Notes under the pieces: model-generated
Seen by the model: only the letters and a program-made list of their open reading frames with translations
The model's database searches: none
Told to the model about the DNA's origin: nothing
Source of the DNA: Bacillus sp. JCM 19041
GTDB taxonomy: Bacteria > Bacillota > Bacilli > Bacillales > Bacillaceae_D
Reading direction: 5' to 3'
NCBI GenBank assembly: GCA_001310375.1
Contig: BAXC01000031.1
Span: 1 to 43,166, forward strand
DNA length: 43,166 nt
Shown here: one piece after another, positions 16,929-28,029 of the stretch
Position numbering within the stretch: position 1 is the first letter of the stretch
How the letters are laid out: each line of letters starts with the position of its first letter
Position numbers and translations under genes: made by a program

Positions 16929-18218
16929 CTAAAGTTTTTTTGCAAATAGGCGCGGACCTCTGAGATAAAATAAAGTGATCCCGTCACAACCAACACTTCG
17001 TCTTTTGTTAAACTCTGATAAATGCGAGGAATCGCCTCTCTCCAGTCCGGTTCACTTTTTTTATACATCGTTATCGCTTGACGATATAAATCTTCTGGTT
17101 TTGCTGCCCGATGGAAATCAAATGTTGTAAAATAATATGTTGTCAGAAGATCAGCTTCGGCCATTGCATCAACTAACCAAGACATGTCTTTTTCAACCGT
17201 GGACCCAATAAACATGTGCATTGATTTACCAGGAAAATGAACCTTTAATGCTTGAGCAAGTGCAACAAATCCTTCTTGATTATGCGCACCATCGAGTAAA
17301 AGAGGCGGCACTTTTGCTACCCGTTCCAATCGTCCTGGCCAAGTTGCTTTATTTATACCAACTTGCTTCGCTCGTCTTGAAATGGACTGTCCAACTCTTT
17401 CCTCAAGTAGAGTTGTTGCTTTTAAAGCCAAGGCAGCATTGTGTTGTTGATGCTTGCCAACCATTCCAATTTTATAAGCAATTGGTTCTAACTCCTCATA
17501 TACAAATGAGTAAAGCTCTTGATTAGAAATAAAAAAGTCTTCGCCTAACAAGGATAAACTTGAATGTTCGAACTCTGCTTTTTGTTTAATCACGTCTAGC
17601 GCTTCACAGTCTACTTGTCCCACAACAACAGGCACATTCGTTTTTATGATCCTGCTTTTTCCTTTGCAATCTCGCCCAGTGTCTCTCCTAATATATGCAT
17701 ATGATCATGACCAATCATCGTTATGACTGATACGAGAGGAGTGATCACATTAGTTGAATCAAACCGCCCACCAAGACCAACCTCAATTAAACAAATGTCA
17801 GGTTTCGCACGATGCGCAAAATAAAGAAACATCATTGTTGTAATCACCTCAAATTCAGTAGGAGAACCAAGCTCTGTTTGTGCAAGCTCCTCTACTAATG
17901 GACGTACCGAAGTAGCCGCCCAAACAAGATCTTCTTCTGAAATAGGTTGTCCATTTACTGATATCCGTTCTTCAAACCGTTCAATATAAGGTGAAGTAAA
18001 TGTACCGACAATCCAACCATCTTCTTGGAGAATATGGCGCATAAAGCTACAGTCGATCCTTTTCCATTTGTGCCTGCAATATGGACTGCATGTAGTCCTT
18101 TTTCTGGATGGTATAGAGCTTCTAGCATCCATTCCATTCTCTTTAAACCCGGTTTTATACCAAAAGGCAAAAGCGAATGGATCCATTCGATCGCTTCAAC
18201 TGCCGTTTTCAACACCAA
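16929..18218 (-). CDS. folC: Folylpolyglutamate synthase / dihydrofolate synthase (three frame breaks)
   Basis: Mur-ligase-type enzyme adding glutamate to dihydropteroate and folates. The ATP loop HIAGTNGKGSTVA is at about residues 43-55, then TFTSPYIERFEERI, IEVGLGGRFDSTN, and the C-terminal LLLDGAHNQEG. Frames break near 18050 (TTT run), near 17650 (AA run) and in the A7 run at 16935-16941. With one base at each, the protein ends in YLQKKL at TAG 16929 with 430 residues, the B. subtilis length. The longer frame running on to 16808 passes through the terminator and is rejected. It follows valS. Confidence 0.93.
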
Positions 18219-18233
18219 TCGTCCTTTCTTAGA

Positions 18234-18262
18234 AGAAGCCCAGCGGATATTCGCTGGGCTTC
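18234..18262 (-). terminator. Hairpin between valS and folC
   Basis: GAAGCCCAGCG and CGCTGGGCTTC form an 11-bp stem overlapping nothing and lying directly after the valS stop. The following TTCTTCTAAG is a poor T tract, so it may be a partial terminator or a 3'-end stabiliser rather than a full stop to read-through into folC. Confidence 0.55.
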
Positions 18263-18266
18263 TCTG

Positions 18267-20908
18267 CTATGCTTTTAATTCAGCAATTCGCTCTGTTACT
18301 GTTTGACGCTTTGCCTCATAATCTAGTTTCTTTGCTTTTTCCTCTTCAACAACATGGCTTGGTGCTTTTGCAACAAAACCTTGGTTGTTCAACTTTTTCT
18401 CGATTCGTTCTATTTCTTTATCGAGCTTCTCAACTTCTTTTTCTAACCTTGCTACTTCCGCTTCAATATCAAGCAATCCAGCAAGTGGCAAGAATACTTC
18501 CATTCCCGTCAGTGCATGAGACATCGCTTTTTCTGGAGTTGCCAGATTCGTTGAAATTTGCAGCGTGCTAGGATTCGCAAATTTTTCAATATAAGAAGCA
18601 CCTCTATTTAAACGAGCTGCCATCTCTTCGTTAGATGGGCGAATCATTAATTCAATTTGCTTACTCATCGGGACATTTAGTTCAGAGCGTGTATTGCGGA
18701 TTGAGCGAATTAGTCCTTTAAGTGATTCCATATCTTCAACCGCTTCCGGAAAATCAAATTCGCTACTCGCAACAGGCCATGCTGCCACAGTAATTGACTC
18801 CCCTTCATGCGGCAAGTGCTGCCAAATTTCTTCCGTAATAAATGGCATAAACGGATGCAGCATCCGCATTGTATGATCTAATACATGAGCAAGTACCGAA
18901 CGAGTTGTTTGTTTTGCTTGCTCGTTTTCCCCGTACAGTGTTAATTTTGCCATCTCAATATACCAGTCACACACATCATCCCAAATGAATGAATAAAGCG
19001 TACGCCCAGCTTCTCCAAACTCATAGGCGTCAATTAGACGCGTTACCGATTCAGCTGTTTCTCCAAGACGAGTGAGGATCCACTTATCAGCGATCGTTTT
19101 TTCACTCGTTAAATCAATATCTTCATACTTTAACCCTTCCATATTCATAAGAGCAAAGCGGGAAGCATTCCAAATCTTATTTCCAAAATTCCAAGTCGAT
19201 TCAACTCTTTCCCAGTAGAAACGCAAATCATTACCTGGCGTACTACCTGTTGCTAAGAAAAAGCGTAAGGAATCAGCACCATATTTATCAATCACTTCAA
19301 TCGGATCTACACCATTCCCAAGTGATTTACTCATCTTGCGACCTTCTGAATCACGAATTAAACCGTGAATGAGGACATCTTTAAATGGACGTTCTCCCGT
19401 AAACTCTTTCCCTTGGAAAATCATTCGAGATACCCAAAAAGCAATAATGTCATAACCAGTTACAAGGACGTTCGTTGGGTAATAACGTTTTAAATCCGCT
19501 GCTTCTTCGTTTGGCCACCCCATAGTTGAAAACGGCCAAAGCGCCGAACTAAACCATGTATCAAGCACATCTTCATCTTGTTCCCAGTTTTCGCTATCCG
19601 CTGGCGCCTCTTTGCCAACATAGATTTCCCCCGTTTTTTTATGGTGCCAAGCCGGAATACGATGGCCCCACCAAAGTTGACGTGAAATACACCAATCACG
19701 AATATTCTCCATCCAACGGGTATACGTATTTTCAAAGCGTTCAGGAACAAATGTTACTTTTGTTTCTTCTTCTTGCTGAAGTTTAAGAGCTTCATCAGCA
19801 AGTGGCTTCATTTTGACAAACCATTGTGTGGATAAATAAGGCTCAACAACAGCTCCACTTCGTTCAGAATGTCCAACGGAATGCATATGTTCTTCAATTT
19901 TAAACAATACTCCTTGTTCCTGAAGGTCTTTCACAATTTGCTTTCGGCAAACAAAACGGTCCATTCCCTCATAGCTTCCAGCGTTATCATTCATTGTACC
20001 GTCTTCGTTCATCACAAGCACACGAGGAAGGTCATGACGATTACCAATTTCAAAATCATTAGGATCATGAGCTGGTGTGATCTTTACGGCTCCTGATCCA
20101 AACTCACGATCAACGTATTCATCAGCAACAATAGGAATTTCTCTGCCGACAATTGGAAGCTTGACCATTTTCCCAATTAAATGCGAATATCTCTCATCTT
20201 TAGGGTGAACAGCAACTGCTGTATCGCCAAGCATTGTTTCCGGACGTGTTGTTGCTACCTCTATGACACCACTACCATCTGCTAATGGGTAATTCATGTG
20301 GTAAAACGCACCTTGAATATCTTGATGAATCACTTCGATATCAGATAAAGCCGTTTTTGTTTGTGGATCCCAGTTGATAATGTATTCTCCACGATAGATA
20401 AGGCCTTTTTCATACAATGCTACAAATACTTCATTTACAGCGTCAGATAAGCCTTTATCAAGCGTAAAGCGCTCGCGTGAATAATCAACTGATATACCAA
20501 CTTTTGACCATTGTTCACGAATAAAAGAAGCATATTCTTCTTTCCATTCCCATGACTTCTCAAGGAATGCTTCTCGGCCAAGATCATACTTGGAAATGCC
20601 TCTTCCCGTAATCGACCTTCCACCTTTGCTTGTGTAGCAATTCCCGCATGGTCCATTCCAGGCAACCAGAGCGTATCATACCCTTGCATTCGTTTTGTTC
20701 TTGCAAGGATATCTTGTAATGTCGCATCCCATGCATGACCTAGATGCAAGCGCCCTGTTACGTTTGGCGGAGGGATAACGATGGAATAAGGTTCTTTATT
20801 CGGATCATCGGCAGGTTTAAAAAACTCTCCCTTAACCCAATAATCATACCACTTCTTCTCTGTTTCTTTTGGTTCATACTTCGTTGGCATAGAATGTTGA
20901 TCTTCCAT
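18267..20908 (-). CDS. valS: Valyl-tRNA synthetase (one frame break)
   Basis: Charges tRNA-Val and edits mischarged threonine. The class I signature is visible as HLGHA in [17 protein letters not shown] and as KMSKS in [14 protein letters not shown]; the tRNA-binding coiled coil at the C-terminus is [20 protein letters not shown]. The frame is lost at the CC pair at 20599-20600 after EGRLREE; one base restores [20 protein letters not shown]. The total is then 880 residues, identical to the B. subtilis length. Transcription is controlled by the T-box leader upstream. Confidence 0.97.
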
Positions 20909-20994
20909 CTATTTACCTCCTTTTCATAATCAAACATTGCTTCTTATTACTACTCTACATGCTGTTTTTCTTGCCGGATAATCTCGGCAGAACG

Positions 20995-21247
20995 AAAAAA
21001 AAAACCCAATCATCTCAAAGGACGAAGGGATTGTTCGCGGTGCCACCTTTGTTCACAGCAAAACACACTGTGCAACTCGACTTTTTGTAACGGCAAAAAA
21101 CCGGTTTCGCTTACTTACTCGTTCAGCGAAACAGCTCACAGGCGACATTCAAGTACTTGCTATCTAGGAGGCTTTTCAGCTTGAACCTCCCTCTCTATCG
21201 AAGCAGCCACTTTACTCTTCCTGATCCTTGCTTGTTTTATAGGATAT
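20995..21247 (-). promoter_or_regulatory. T-box riboswitch of valS
   Basis: The RNA contains the T-box core GGTGGCACCGCG (21036-21047 on the plus strand), followed by a terminator stem (CAATCCC with GATTGGG) and a ten-base T run (20995-21004). Upstream is a stem I region with AGTA near the start and a candidate valine specifier GTC at 21144-21146 (context TGAATGTCGCC). Uncharged tRNA-Val is expected to stabilise the antiterminator and allow valS transcription. The T-box is certain; the specifier assignment is inferred. Confidence 0.92.
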
Positions 21248-21253
21248 GTTCGT

Positions 21254-21282
21254 ATTTTATCGTTTGCTACGCCATTCGTCAA
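21254..21282 (-). promoter_or_regulatory. Sigma-A promoter of the valS T-box transcript
   Basis: TTGACG (21277-21282), a 17-base spacer and TAAAAT (21254-21259) on the minus strand, about ten bases before the start of the leader structure. Confidence 0.7.
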
Positions 21283-21394
21283 TAACAGCTTAAACGATTA
21301 TTCGCCTAATTATACCTAAGTCAACATAATTAAGCTAGGCACAGCCCCTTTTCTTTTGCATACACTATACATAATGCTCAAAGGAGGTGTTCTG

Positions 21395-21607
21395 ATGGCA
21401 AAACGTTTCAGAGGATATCCCCCACCATGCCCACCGCCAGGTCCACCTAAACGGTTTGGATCATTTAAGTTGATTATTATCCAGTTCATACCGCCAATTA
21501 TCGTCTTTCAATTGCTCCGAACATTGTTTCTACCAACGGCTTTTGATTTATTTCTATTAGCTTGCATGATTGTTCTACTATTATGTTACTTCTGTGGCAT
21601 CTTTTAA
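21395..21607 (+). CDS. Small proline-rich membrane protein of unknown function
   Basis: I do not recognise this 70-residue protein. It begins MAKRFRGYPPPCPPPGPPKR, a basic and proline-rich head, and continues as two hydrophobic segments (about residues 24-46 and 48-69) to its end in LLCYFCGIF. The start at 21395 has AAAGGAGGTG at ideal spacing; the upstream ATG at 21356 has none. Its stop codon overlaps that of the converging gene by three bases, so it has no terminator of its own. Confidence 0.75.
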   Translation: MAKRFRGYPPPCPPPGPPKRFGSFKLIIIQFIPPIIVFQLLRTLFLPTAFDLFLLACMIVLLLCYFCGIF

Positions 21608-22311
21608 TGAGGGGGATTACCGGCTGAATAACGTCTTACATCATCGCTATCCCGCTTTTCCTCTTCTCTCTCTAGCATTTCTTTCCAGCGGCCCAATAAA
21701 TAAACACCAGCAACTGCAGCAATTAATAAGAAAATGGCTAAAGGCAATGTTAGGTCAACCGTAAGAACAGAATCCCAAAATCTCATGCTCGCTAAAAATA
21801 GAAGGATTCCAACGAACTGAAAAACAAACCCAAATGATTTCCAGAGAAATGGCCGCTTCTGTTTTTTTGCTATATCAGTTAAATAAACACCGAATAAACC
21901 AAATGTACCTAGAAGAAAGAATGGTAAAAAAGAAAAAGCAGTTGTCTGAACGGAAGTATCAAATATGCCAATAAATTGTATTATGATGTGAATGGAGAAG
22001 ATCACACAAAAAACCATAAAACTGCTTCGTAACGCCCAAGCAACCTTTAATTTCACTGAGGCTTCTGGTACATCTGCAAGACGTTTTTTACAATAATCAT
22101 CAATCGTATTTTTCGTAAGGTCCATAGCGAGACCTTTTTTCTCTGCATATAACCATTCATCCAAAAGCTGAATAAGCAACTGGTCAGCCTTTTTGTCCGA
22201 AACTGGTGCAGAACGTATATAATTGTATGCGTCATGGAATACGCTTTTCTTTTCATCACTTAATTGTATTAGACGACGTTCAATTTCCTGTTCAACATAT
22301 TCTTTTTTCAT
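21604..22311 (-). CDS. Membrane protein of unknown function with four predicted helices
   Basis: A 235-residue protein with a soluble helical N-terminus (about 1-95, charged, with SDEKKSVFHDAYNYIRSAPV) and four hydrophobic segments (about 98-118, 126-150, 160-180 and 185-205), ending in a charged tail. The N-terminal pattern of a small helical domain before membrane helices recalls DUF1129/DUF1048 proteins, but I cannot assign it. The start at 22311 (MKKEYVEQEIERR) has AGGTGG nine bases upstream. The frame is intact. Confidence 0.75.
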   Translation of the reverse strand: MKKEYVEQEIERRLIQLSDEKKSVFHDAYNYIRSAPVSDKKADQLLIQLLDEWLYAEKKGLAMDLTKNTIDDYCKKRLADVPEASVKLKVAWALRSSFMVFCVIFSIHIIIQFIGIFDTSVQTTAFSFLPFFLLGTFGLFGVYLTDIAKKQKRPFLWKSFGFVFQFVGILLFLASMRFWDSVLTVDLTLPLAIFLLIAAVAGVYLLGRWKEMLEREEEKRDSDDVRRYSAGNPPH

Positions 22312-22444
22312 TAAGACCATCCACCTGCCTTTGACTTCTTTTTCACTTATTATCAAAGCTACCCAAAAAACGCATACGATAAGCATCTCTTACTACATTA
22401 AACAAAAAAAGCTGCATGATTCGCAAGTGTAAAATCATCAAAAT

Positions 22445-22477
22445 AACAAGCCCTCAGTCCGCTACTGATGGCTTGTT
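22445..22477 (-). terminator. Terminator overlapping the end of ysxE
   Basis: AACAAGCCATCAG and CTGAGGGCTTGTT on the minus strand form a 13-bp stem with one mismatch and a 7-base loop, followed by ATTTTGATGATTTT. The ysxE stop codon lies within it. Confidence 0.7.
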
Positions 22478-23467
22478 GGTTCTTCTTCTGTTTCAGTTGG
22501 CGCAAGCTTCGGAACAAGGCGCTGGACCTTCCTCATAGCTATAATGCGTTTTTCTAATTTTTGCACAAGCTCAAATTCATTGCCACCATTTCGATAATCT
22601 TGCACCGCATAAAAATTGGTTCCGGAAACAATAGATAGGCACAAATTAAATGCTTTTCTGGATCTAGTAATGGCAAGTGCTGCTGGTAACGGGTAAACCA
22701 ACGAAATACCTCTTCTTCAGACCAAAGAGCGTAAGGGAAACCTCGTCTGCAAAAGCTTGCAATATCACGAGCTGGTGTATCTAAACTTGCTTGTTCAAAG
22801 TTTAATAACAACAACTCATTGTCAGCTGTAGGCATCGCATGTTGCCTGGATAGTTGCCCATGTGTCAATACACTACGATACGACCCCTTTTCTAAAGTTG
22901 CCTCATACCACTTTTCTAAATGATGACTGGCAGTTTGCGACAGTTGTTCTACCATGCCGTAGTGTGTTAAGAACGATAACTCAAAAGGAGAAATATACCC
23001 CTTCATTTCCGCTTGATCAGCGAAACGCGATAGCTCTAACGCGTGCATTTCCCACCTTGAGAGCAACCGCTCACATGATTGATCGAGCATTTCCTTAGAA
23101 GCTGTTTGTGTTTTAACCGTCATACGGTGAATGATCCCCATATGATCTGAAATGACTTCTTCCATTGAAATTCTCCCAGCGTATTCAAGAGGCTCAATCC
23201 ATGGCATTAAATAATATGTTTTGTTTTCTGCAAAGAGTGTATACTCGCCAAACTTCGTTGGTATAACGGGAATAAATTGATTAAAATTCATTTTTGCTAG
23301 CTTACGAATTGCATGAATAAATTCATCAGCGCGCAAGCATCAATATCTGTTTCTTTTAAAGCAAAAACGCCGTGGTCGGTTTCAATACGGGTTATTTTTC
23401 CTAATTGCTCAACAGACTTAGGTCGCAAATCATAATAATACATAATTACTTCAATAAATGAGTTCAA
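22462..23467 (-). CDS. ysxE: Spore coat protein YsxE, CotS family (two frame breaks)
   Basis: Kinase-fold spore coat protein; in B. subtilis it follows spoVID and depends on it for coat placement. The kinase-like catalytic region reads HGQLSRQHAM and LLNFEQASLDTPARDIASFC, where active relatives have HGD and DFE, so this is probably a pseudokinase. Frames break near 23337 and in the five-A run near 22610; one base at each gives 335 residues (B. subtilis 338), ending EEEPTSHQ. The start is a TTG at 23467 that overlaps the upstream stop (TTGA) and has AAGGTG before it. Confidence 0.88.
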
Positions 23468-24347
23468 TTCATCACCTTCTTACCGTCAAGCCACTTAGCT
23501 AGATTTGAAACAAACACCCTTGTTTCGTCCCACTGTCGGCTTGTTGCTTGAATCATCTTTTCCATCTCGTCTTCATTTTCTTCTTTAACTAGATATAATA
23601 ATGATTCAAACTCATGTACACGCAACGATTCAGCTAGCAATACTCTTTGTTCTTCTTTTTTTAATTCTGCAATCCCATTCATGTGATCCAACAACGTATG
23701 AAGCGATTCTTGCCCATGAGCAACCATCCATTTGTTCATAAAACGAATTAATGACTCATAACCTTCAACAGGCTTCTGGTCACTTCCATTAACAACAAGC
23801 ACCCCAAAGATTCCCTTACCACTATCTGGTGTTTCAAGCCAATCCATCACGGCATATCCACTTCATTATCCCCTATTAGTTTAAAGACATTCGTTGTTCG
23901 TTTCTGAGCTTCCCGGATAAACCCATTAATTTGATTTCGATGTTCTTTGGCAACATTTATTACCCGTTCGTTTAATTGTTCAAAATGAGGTTTTTCCCAT
24001 TTCTTTTTCACTTTTTGTTTACGACCACATTCAATCATCCTACCTAGAAAACATCCCCAATTCTCTTCATGTCCTATTTGTCCATAAGGATCTTTTATTT
24101 CGTCATGAACTGTCACCATATAGTCATCAAATTGTACATACGCTGCACCATCTATTGTCCGCAACATCCGGTCCATGATGACATATGGCGTGACATTGCA
24201 ACTGTCACGCCAATCAATATGCCATTTCATTAATGCTAAATCTTGCCAATAATGAATACGCTTTAATCCTCTATTGGTTTGCACTAACCCATCTCGATCA
24301 ATTATAGCCTCTTCCCAGCCATAGCGTGTTTTTAATAGCTCAATCAT
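23464..24347 (-). CDS. Unrecognised protein between spoVID and ysxE (probably one gene with a frame break)
   Basis: The start at 24347 (MIELLKTRYGWEEAIIDRDG) follows AGGTGG just after the spoVID stop. The frame runs 167 residues to GDNEVDMP and a TGA; the next frame continues as MDWLETPDSGKGIFGVLVVN to a stop overlapping ysxE. One extra C at 23850 fuses the two into about 294 residues, consistent with the other errors here. The segment TNRGLKRIHYWQDLALMKWH and DRMLRTIDGAAYVQFDDY resembles the N-lobe layout of CotS/YutH/YsxE proteins, but no HGD motif follows. A tightly coupled pair of small genes (TGATG overlap) is the alternative. A spore-coat role is inferred only from position. Confidence 0.65.
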
Positions 24348-24354
24348 AATCCAC

Positions 24355-25621
24355 CTAATTTGCGGACACAGGGATATAGAGAATTTGCCTTCTTCAACCT
24401 TATCCGTTACTAAGTTATTGTATCGAGTTAACTGGCTAATAGAGAGCTCATAGCGTTCAGCAATCGATTCAAGCGTATCAGCTCTTGTATAATGCACATT
24501 TTCCACTTAGAGAACTGCTCTTCCTCATTCCGCAGCATACTTGTTAAATAGGACGCATTTTCATCACGTACCATTTTTTGAGCAGGCTTTTCGGTTTCAT
24601 TTTTGCTTTCTACTTGCACTTCCTCTTTTTCATAACGTTCGGCAGTCTCTTCTTCTAACTCTTTTTATAACGTTCTGCAACCTCTTCTTCTAATTCTTTT
24701 TTATAACGTTCTGCAGCCTCTTCTTCTAATTCTTTTTTCATAACGTTCGGCAGTCTCTTCTACTAATTCTTTTTCATAACGTTCGGCAGTCTCTTCTTCT
24801 AATTCTTTTTCTTCATTTTTTGATTGAACGATGGAAGAAAAAGCCGAATAAATTGATCGTTCCTCTTCTTTCTCCTCTTCTGGTTCCATTTGAGTTGAAT
24901 GTGCTTGAATCTCAACAAGATCTTCTTCGGTTAATTCGACTTCAGAGGGTTCAGAATGGTAAGTCTCTACAATATCTTGTTCAACAGATGCACTTGAGCG
25001 GTTAACCGGCTCTAACACCACTTCATTTGTGTCACTAGCATCATTTTTATATGCTTCAAATGAAAAAGCCGTTTCCATCACTTGCTCTTCTTCTTGCTCA
25101 TAAACTTGCTCTTCCTCTTGTTCATACTCATCCCGCTCTATCGTTTCTTGTGACGCTTCTTCTGATTTCATTCCACTTATGCACACATCAGCGGTCAGCT
25201 GTATGCAGCCTTTTTCAGGAAGGTCATAATCAAAACTTGCAATTTCCACATAAATATCATCAACATGTTGAATACGTGCCATAGGAATCGTAATATCAAT
25301 AGGAAATAAGTGTTCAATCTCACCAGTTCCCTCGCTTGTTACGTGTACTTCTCCGGATTGTCGAAAATCACTTAATTCCGAAAAAGACTCTTCTTCAGCA
25401 TCCAAATCCTGTTCTGATTGATTTGCTTGATCTGCATGTTCTACTTTATATTCGCCAATGAAGCGCAAACCGCCTTTAATCGTGACATGCTCTCCATCTT
25501 GATTCACATAGATTTCAGGTGTTAATGACATCCCTAGAATCTCATCGATTTGCTGCCCTTTATTTAACCAAACAGAATCTTCTATGGAGAATGTCAAAGT
25601 TGACGACTGCTCTTGCGCCAT
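24355..25621 (-). CDS. spoVID: Stage VI sporulation protein D (several frame breaks)
   Basis: Morphogenetic protein that makes the inner coat encase the spore and binds SafA. The N-terminal domain (LTFSIEDSVWLNKGQQIDEI, then VTIKGGLRFIGEY) is typical; the middle is highly acidic; the C-terminal LysM domain reads KWKMCIIQRADTLESIAERY and ends GKFLYIPVSAN at TAG 24355 once frames are repaired. Four breaks lie near 24756, 24667, 24508 and 24385, mostly in A runs, one pair within the tandem repeat. The start at 25621 follows GAGGGGG. It stands alone after the hemL terminator, so it likely has its own sporulation promoter; I cannot define it. Confidence 0.9.
24631..24810 (-). repeat. Tandem repeat, five copies of 36 bp, inside spoVID
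   Basis: Five consecutive 36-base units encode about ELEEETAERYEK, with variants VEET, EEAA, EEVA and YKK. Copies 1, 4 and 5 are nearly identical; copies 2 and 3 form a second close pair. The array sits between the acidic middle region and the LysM domain and would form a charged helical rod. Such arrays change copy number easily, and they are also prone to assembly error. Confidence 0.9.
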
Positions 25622-25713
25622 AGTTTTTCCCCCTCATTTCATTGTTGTCCTTTTATACGTTGTACACTATAACGTCTATGAAAGAGAACAGCTAAATATA
25701 CCAGTTCGAACCG

Positions 25714-25745
25714 AAAAAGGACATGGTTCCAAAAAAACCATGTCC
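25714..25745 (-). terminator. Terminator of the hem operon
   Basis: GGACATGGTT and AACCATGTCC form a 10-bp perfect stem with a T-rich loop, followed on the minus strand by TTTTT, eight bases after the hemL stop. Confidence 0.92.
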
Positions 25746-25752
25746 CTCGCTC

Positions 25753-27033
25753 TTATAAAGTAGAAAATACACGTTCCGCAGCTTCAATTGTCGCTTCAAT
25801 ATCCGCATCACTATGCTCGGTTGATAAAAACATGCCTTCGAATTGAGATGGCGCAATTGAAATGCCTTCATTTAGCATCCCTTTGAAATAACGCGCAAAC
25901 AAATCAAGGTCTGACGTTTGAGCTTCTTCAAAATTAGTTACTCGCTCGTTAGTGAAGAACAAACCGACCATCGAACCTGCGCGATTGATACTATGAGGAA
26001 TTCCATACTTAGTTGCTGCCTTACCAATCCCTTCTTCTAAACGAGCGGCTTTTGCTTCAAACTCGCGATAATCAGCACGTGTCAGCTGAGAAAGTATAAT
26101 AACCAGCAGTCATCGCTAGTGGATTCCCTGAAAGAGTACCCGCTTGATAAATCGGTCCACTTGGAGCAATCTGCTCCATGATTTCACGCTTGCCACCAAA
26201 AGCTCCCACCGGCAAACCTCCACCAATGACCTTTCCAAGGCACGTTAAGTCAGGCGTAACATCGAACTCCCCTTGCGCACATTCATAACCAACGCGGAAA
26301 CCTGTCATTACCTCATCAAAAATTAATAAAGTGCCATTTTCCTCAGTCCACTCACGCAATGTTTCTAGAAAACAAGGTTCAGGAGGAACAACACCCATAT
26401 TGCCAGCAACTGGCTCAATAATCACAGCAGCCAAGTCATCACCATACGTGTCCATCACATACCGAACGCTATCCAAATCATTGTAATGGACGGTCAATGT
26501 GTTTTGCGCAACAGAATCCGGCACGCCTGGACTGTCAGGCAACCCTAGTGTCGCTACACCAGATCCGGCTTTAATTAATAAAGAATCTCCATGGCCATGG
26601 TAACAACCAACAAACTTCAAAATCTTATTACGCCCTGTGTAGCCTCTCGCCAAACGAAGAGCACTCATTGTTGCCTCTGTACCGGAGTTAACCATCCGTA
26701 CGACTTCAATTGACGGGACTCGGTCGATGACGAGCTCCGCTAAACGTGTTTCATACTCATGCGGTGCTCCAAAGCTTGTCCCAAGTTCAGTTGCTTTCTT
26801 TAACTGCTCAACAACACTTTCATTTGCATGACCAAGAATAAGCGGTCCCCAAGAAAGAACATAGTCAATATAATTATTGCCATCAATATCTGTAATGAGC
26901 GAACCTTTTCCTTGCTTCATATATACCGGGTTCATACCAACAGATTTAAAAGCTCTTACAGGCTATTAACGCCCCCTGGCATCAAAGGTTTAGCTTGCTC
27001 AAATGCTGCTTTCGATTTTTCATAGCTTGGCAC
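25753..27033 (-). CDS. hemL: Glutamate-1-semialdehyde 2,1-aminomutase (two frame breaks)
   Basis: PLP enzyme making 5-aminolevulinate from glutamate-1-semialdehyde, the second step of the C5 pathway. Visible are [37 protein letters not shown] and the PLP lysine in [17 protein letters not shown]. The start is a GTG at 27033 after AGGAGG ([20 protein letters not shown]). Frames break near 26967 (CC run, restoring [11 protein letters not shown]) and near 26088, where two bases are missing or one is extra. The protein then has about 427 residues (B. subtilis 430). Last gene of hemAXCDBL. Confidence 0.95.
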
Positions 27034-27044
27034 GTTGATTCCTC

Positions 27045-28026
<982 letters not shown>

Positions 28027-28029
28027 TGC

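Larger units (their letters stand above)
16486..16943. mobile_element. Possible remnant element between comC and folC, bounded by inverted repeats
   Basis: The 500-base gap between comC and folC is bounded by similar sequences in opposite orientation: TGCAAAAAAACCTTTAGA at 16486-16503 on the plus strand and TGCAAAAAAACTTTAGA on the minus strand ending at 16943, each followed by a related ATxACTCTAxA segment. Inside are a dispersed repeat copy, a short transposase-like frame and a perfect hairpin. The folC stop lies in the right boundary. This looks like a decayed insertion, but the A-rich ends may match partly by chance. Confidence 0.4.

Noticed and set aside
24631..24810. CRISPR array
   Set aside because: The repeats are contiguous with no spacers and lie in frame within spoVID.
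25630..25700. Sigma-E promoter of spoVID
   Set aside because: Only loose matches to the -35 and -10 patterns are present and the spacing is uncertain, though a mother-cell promoter is expected here.
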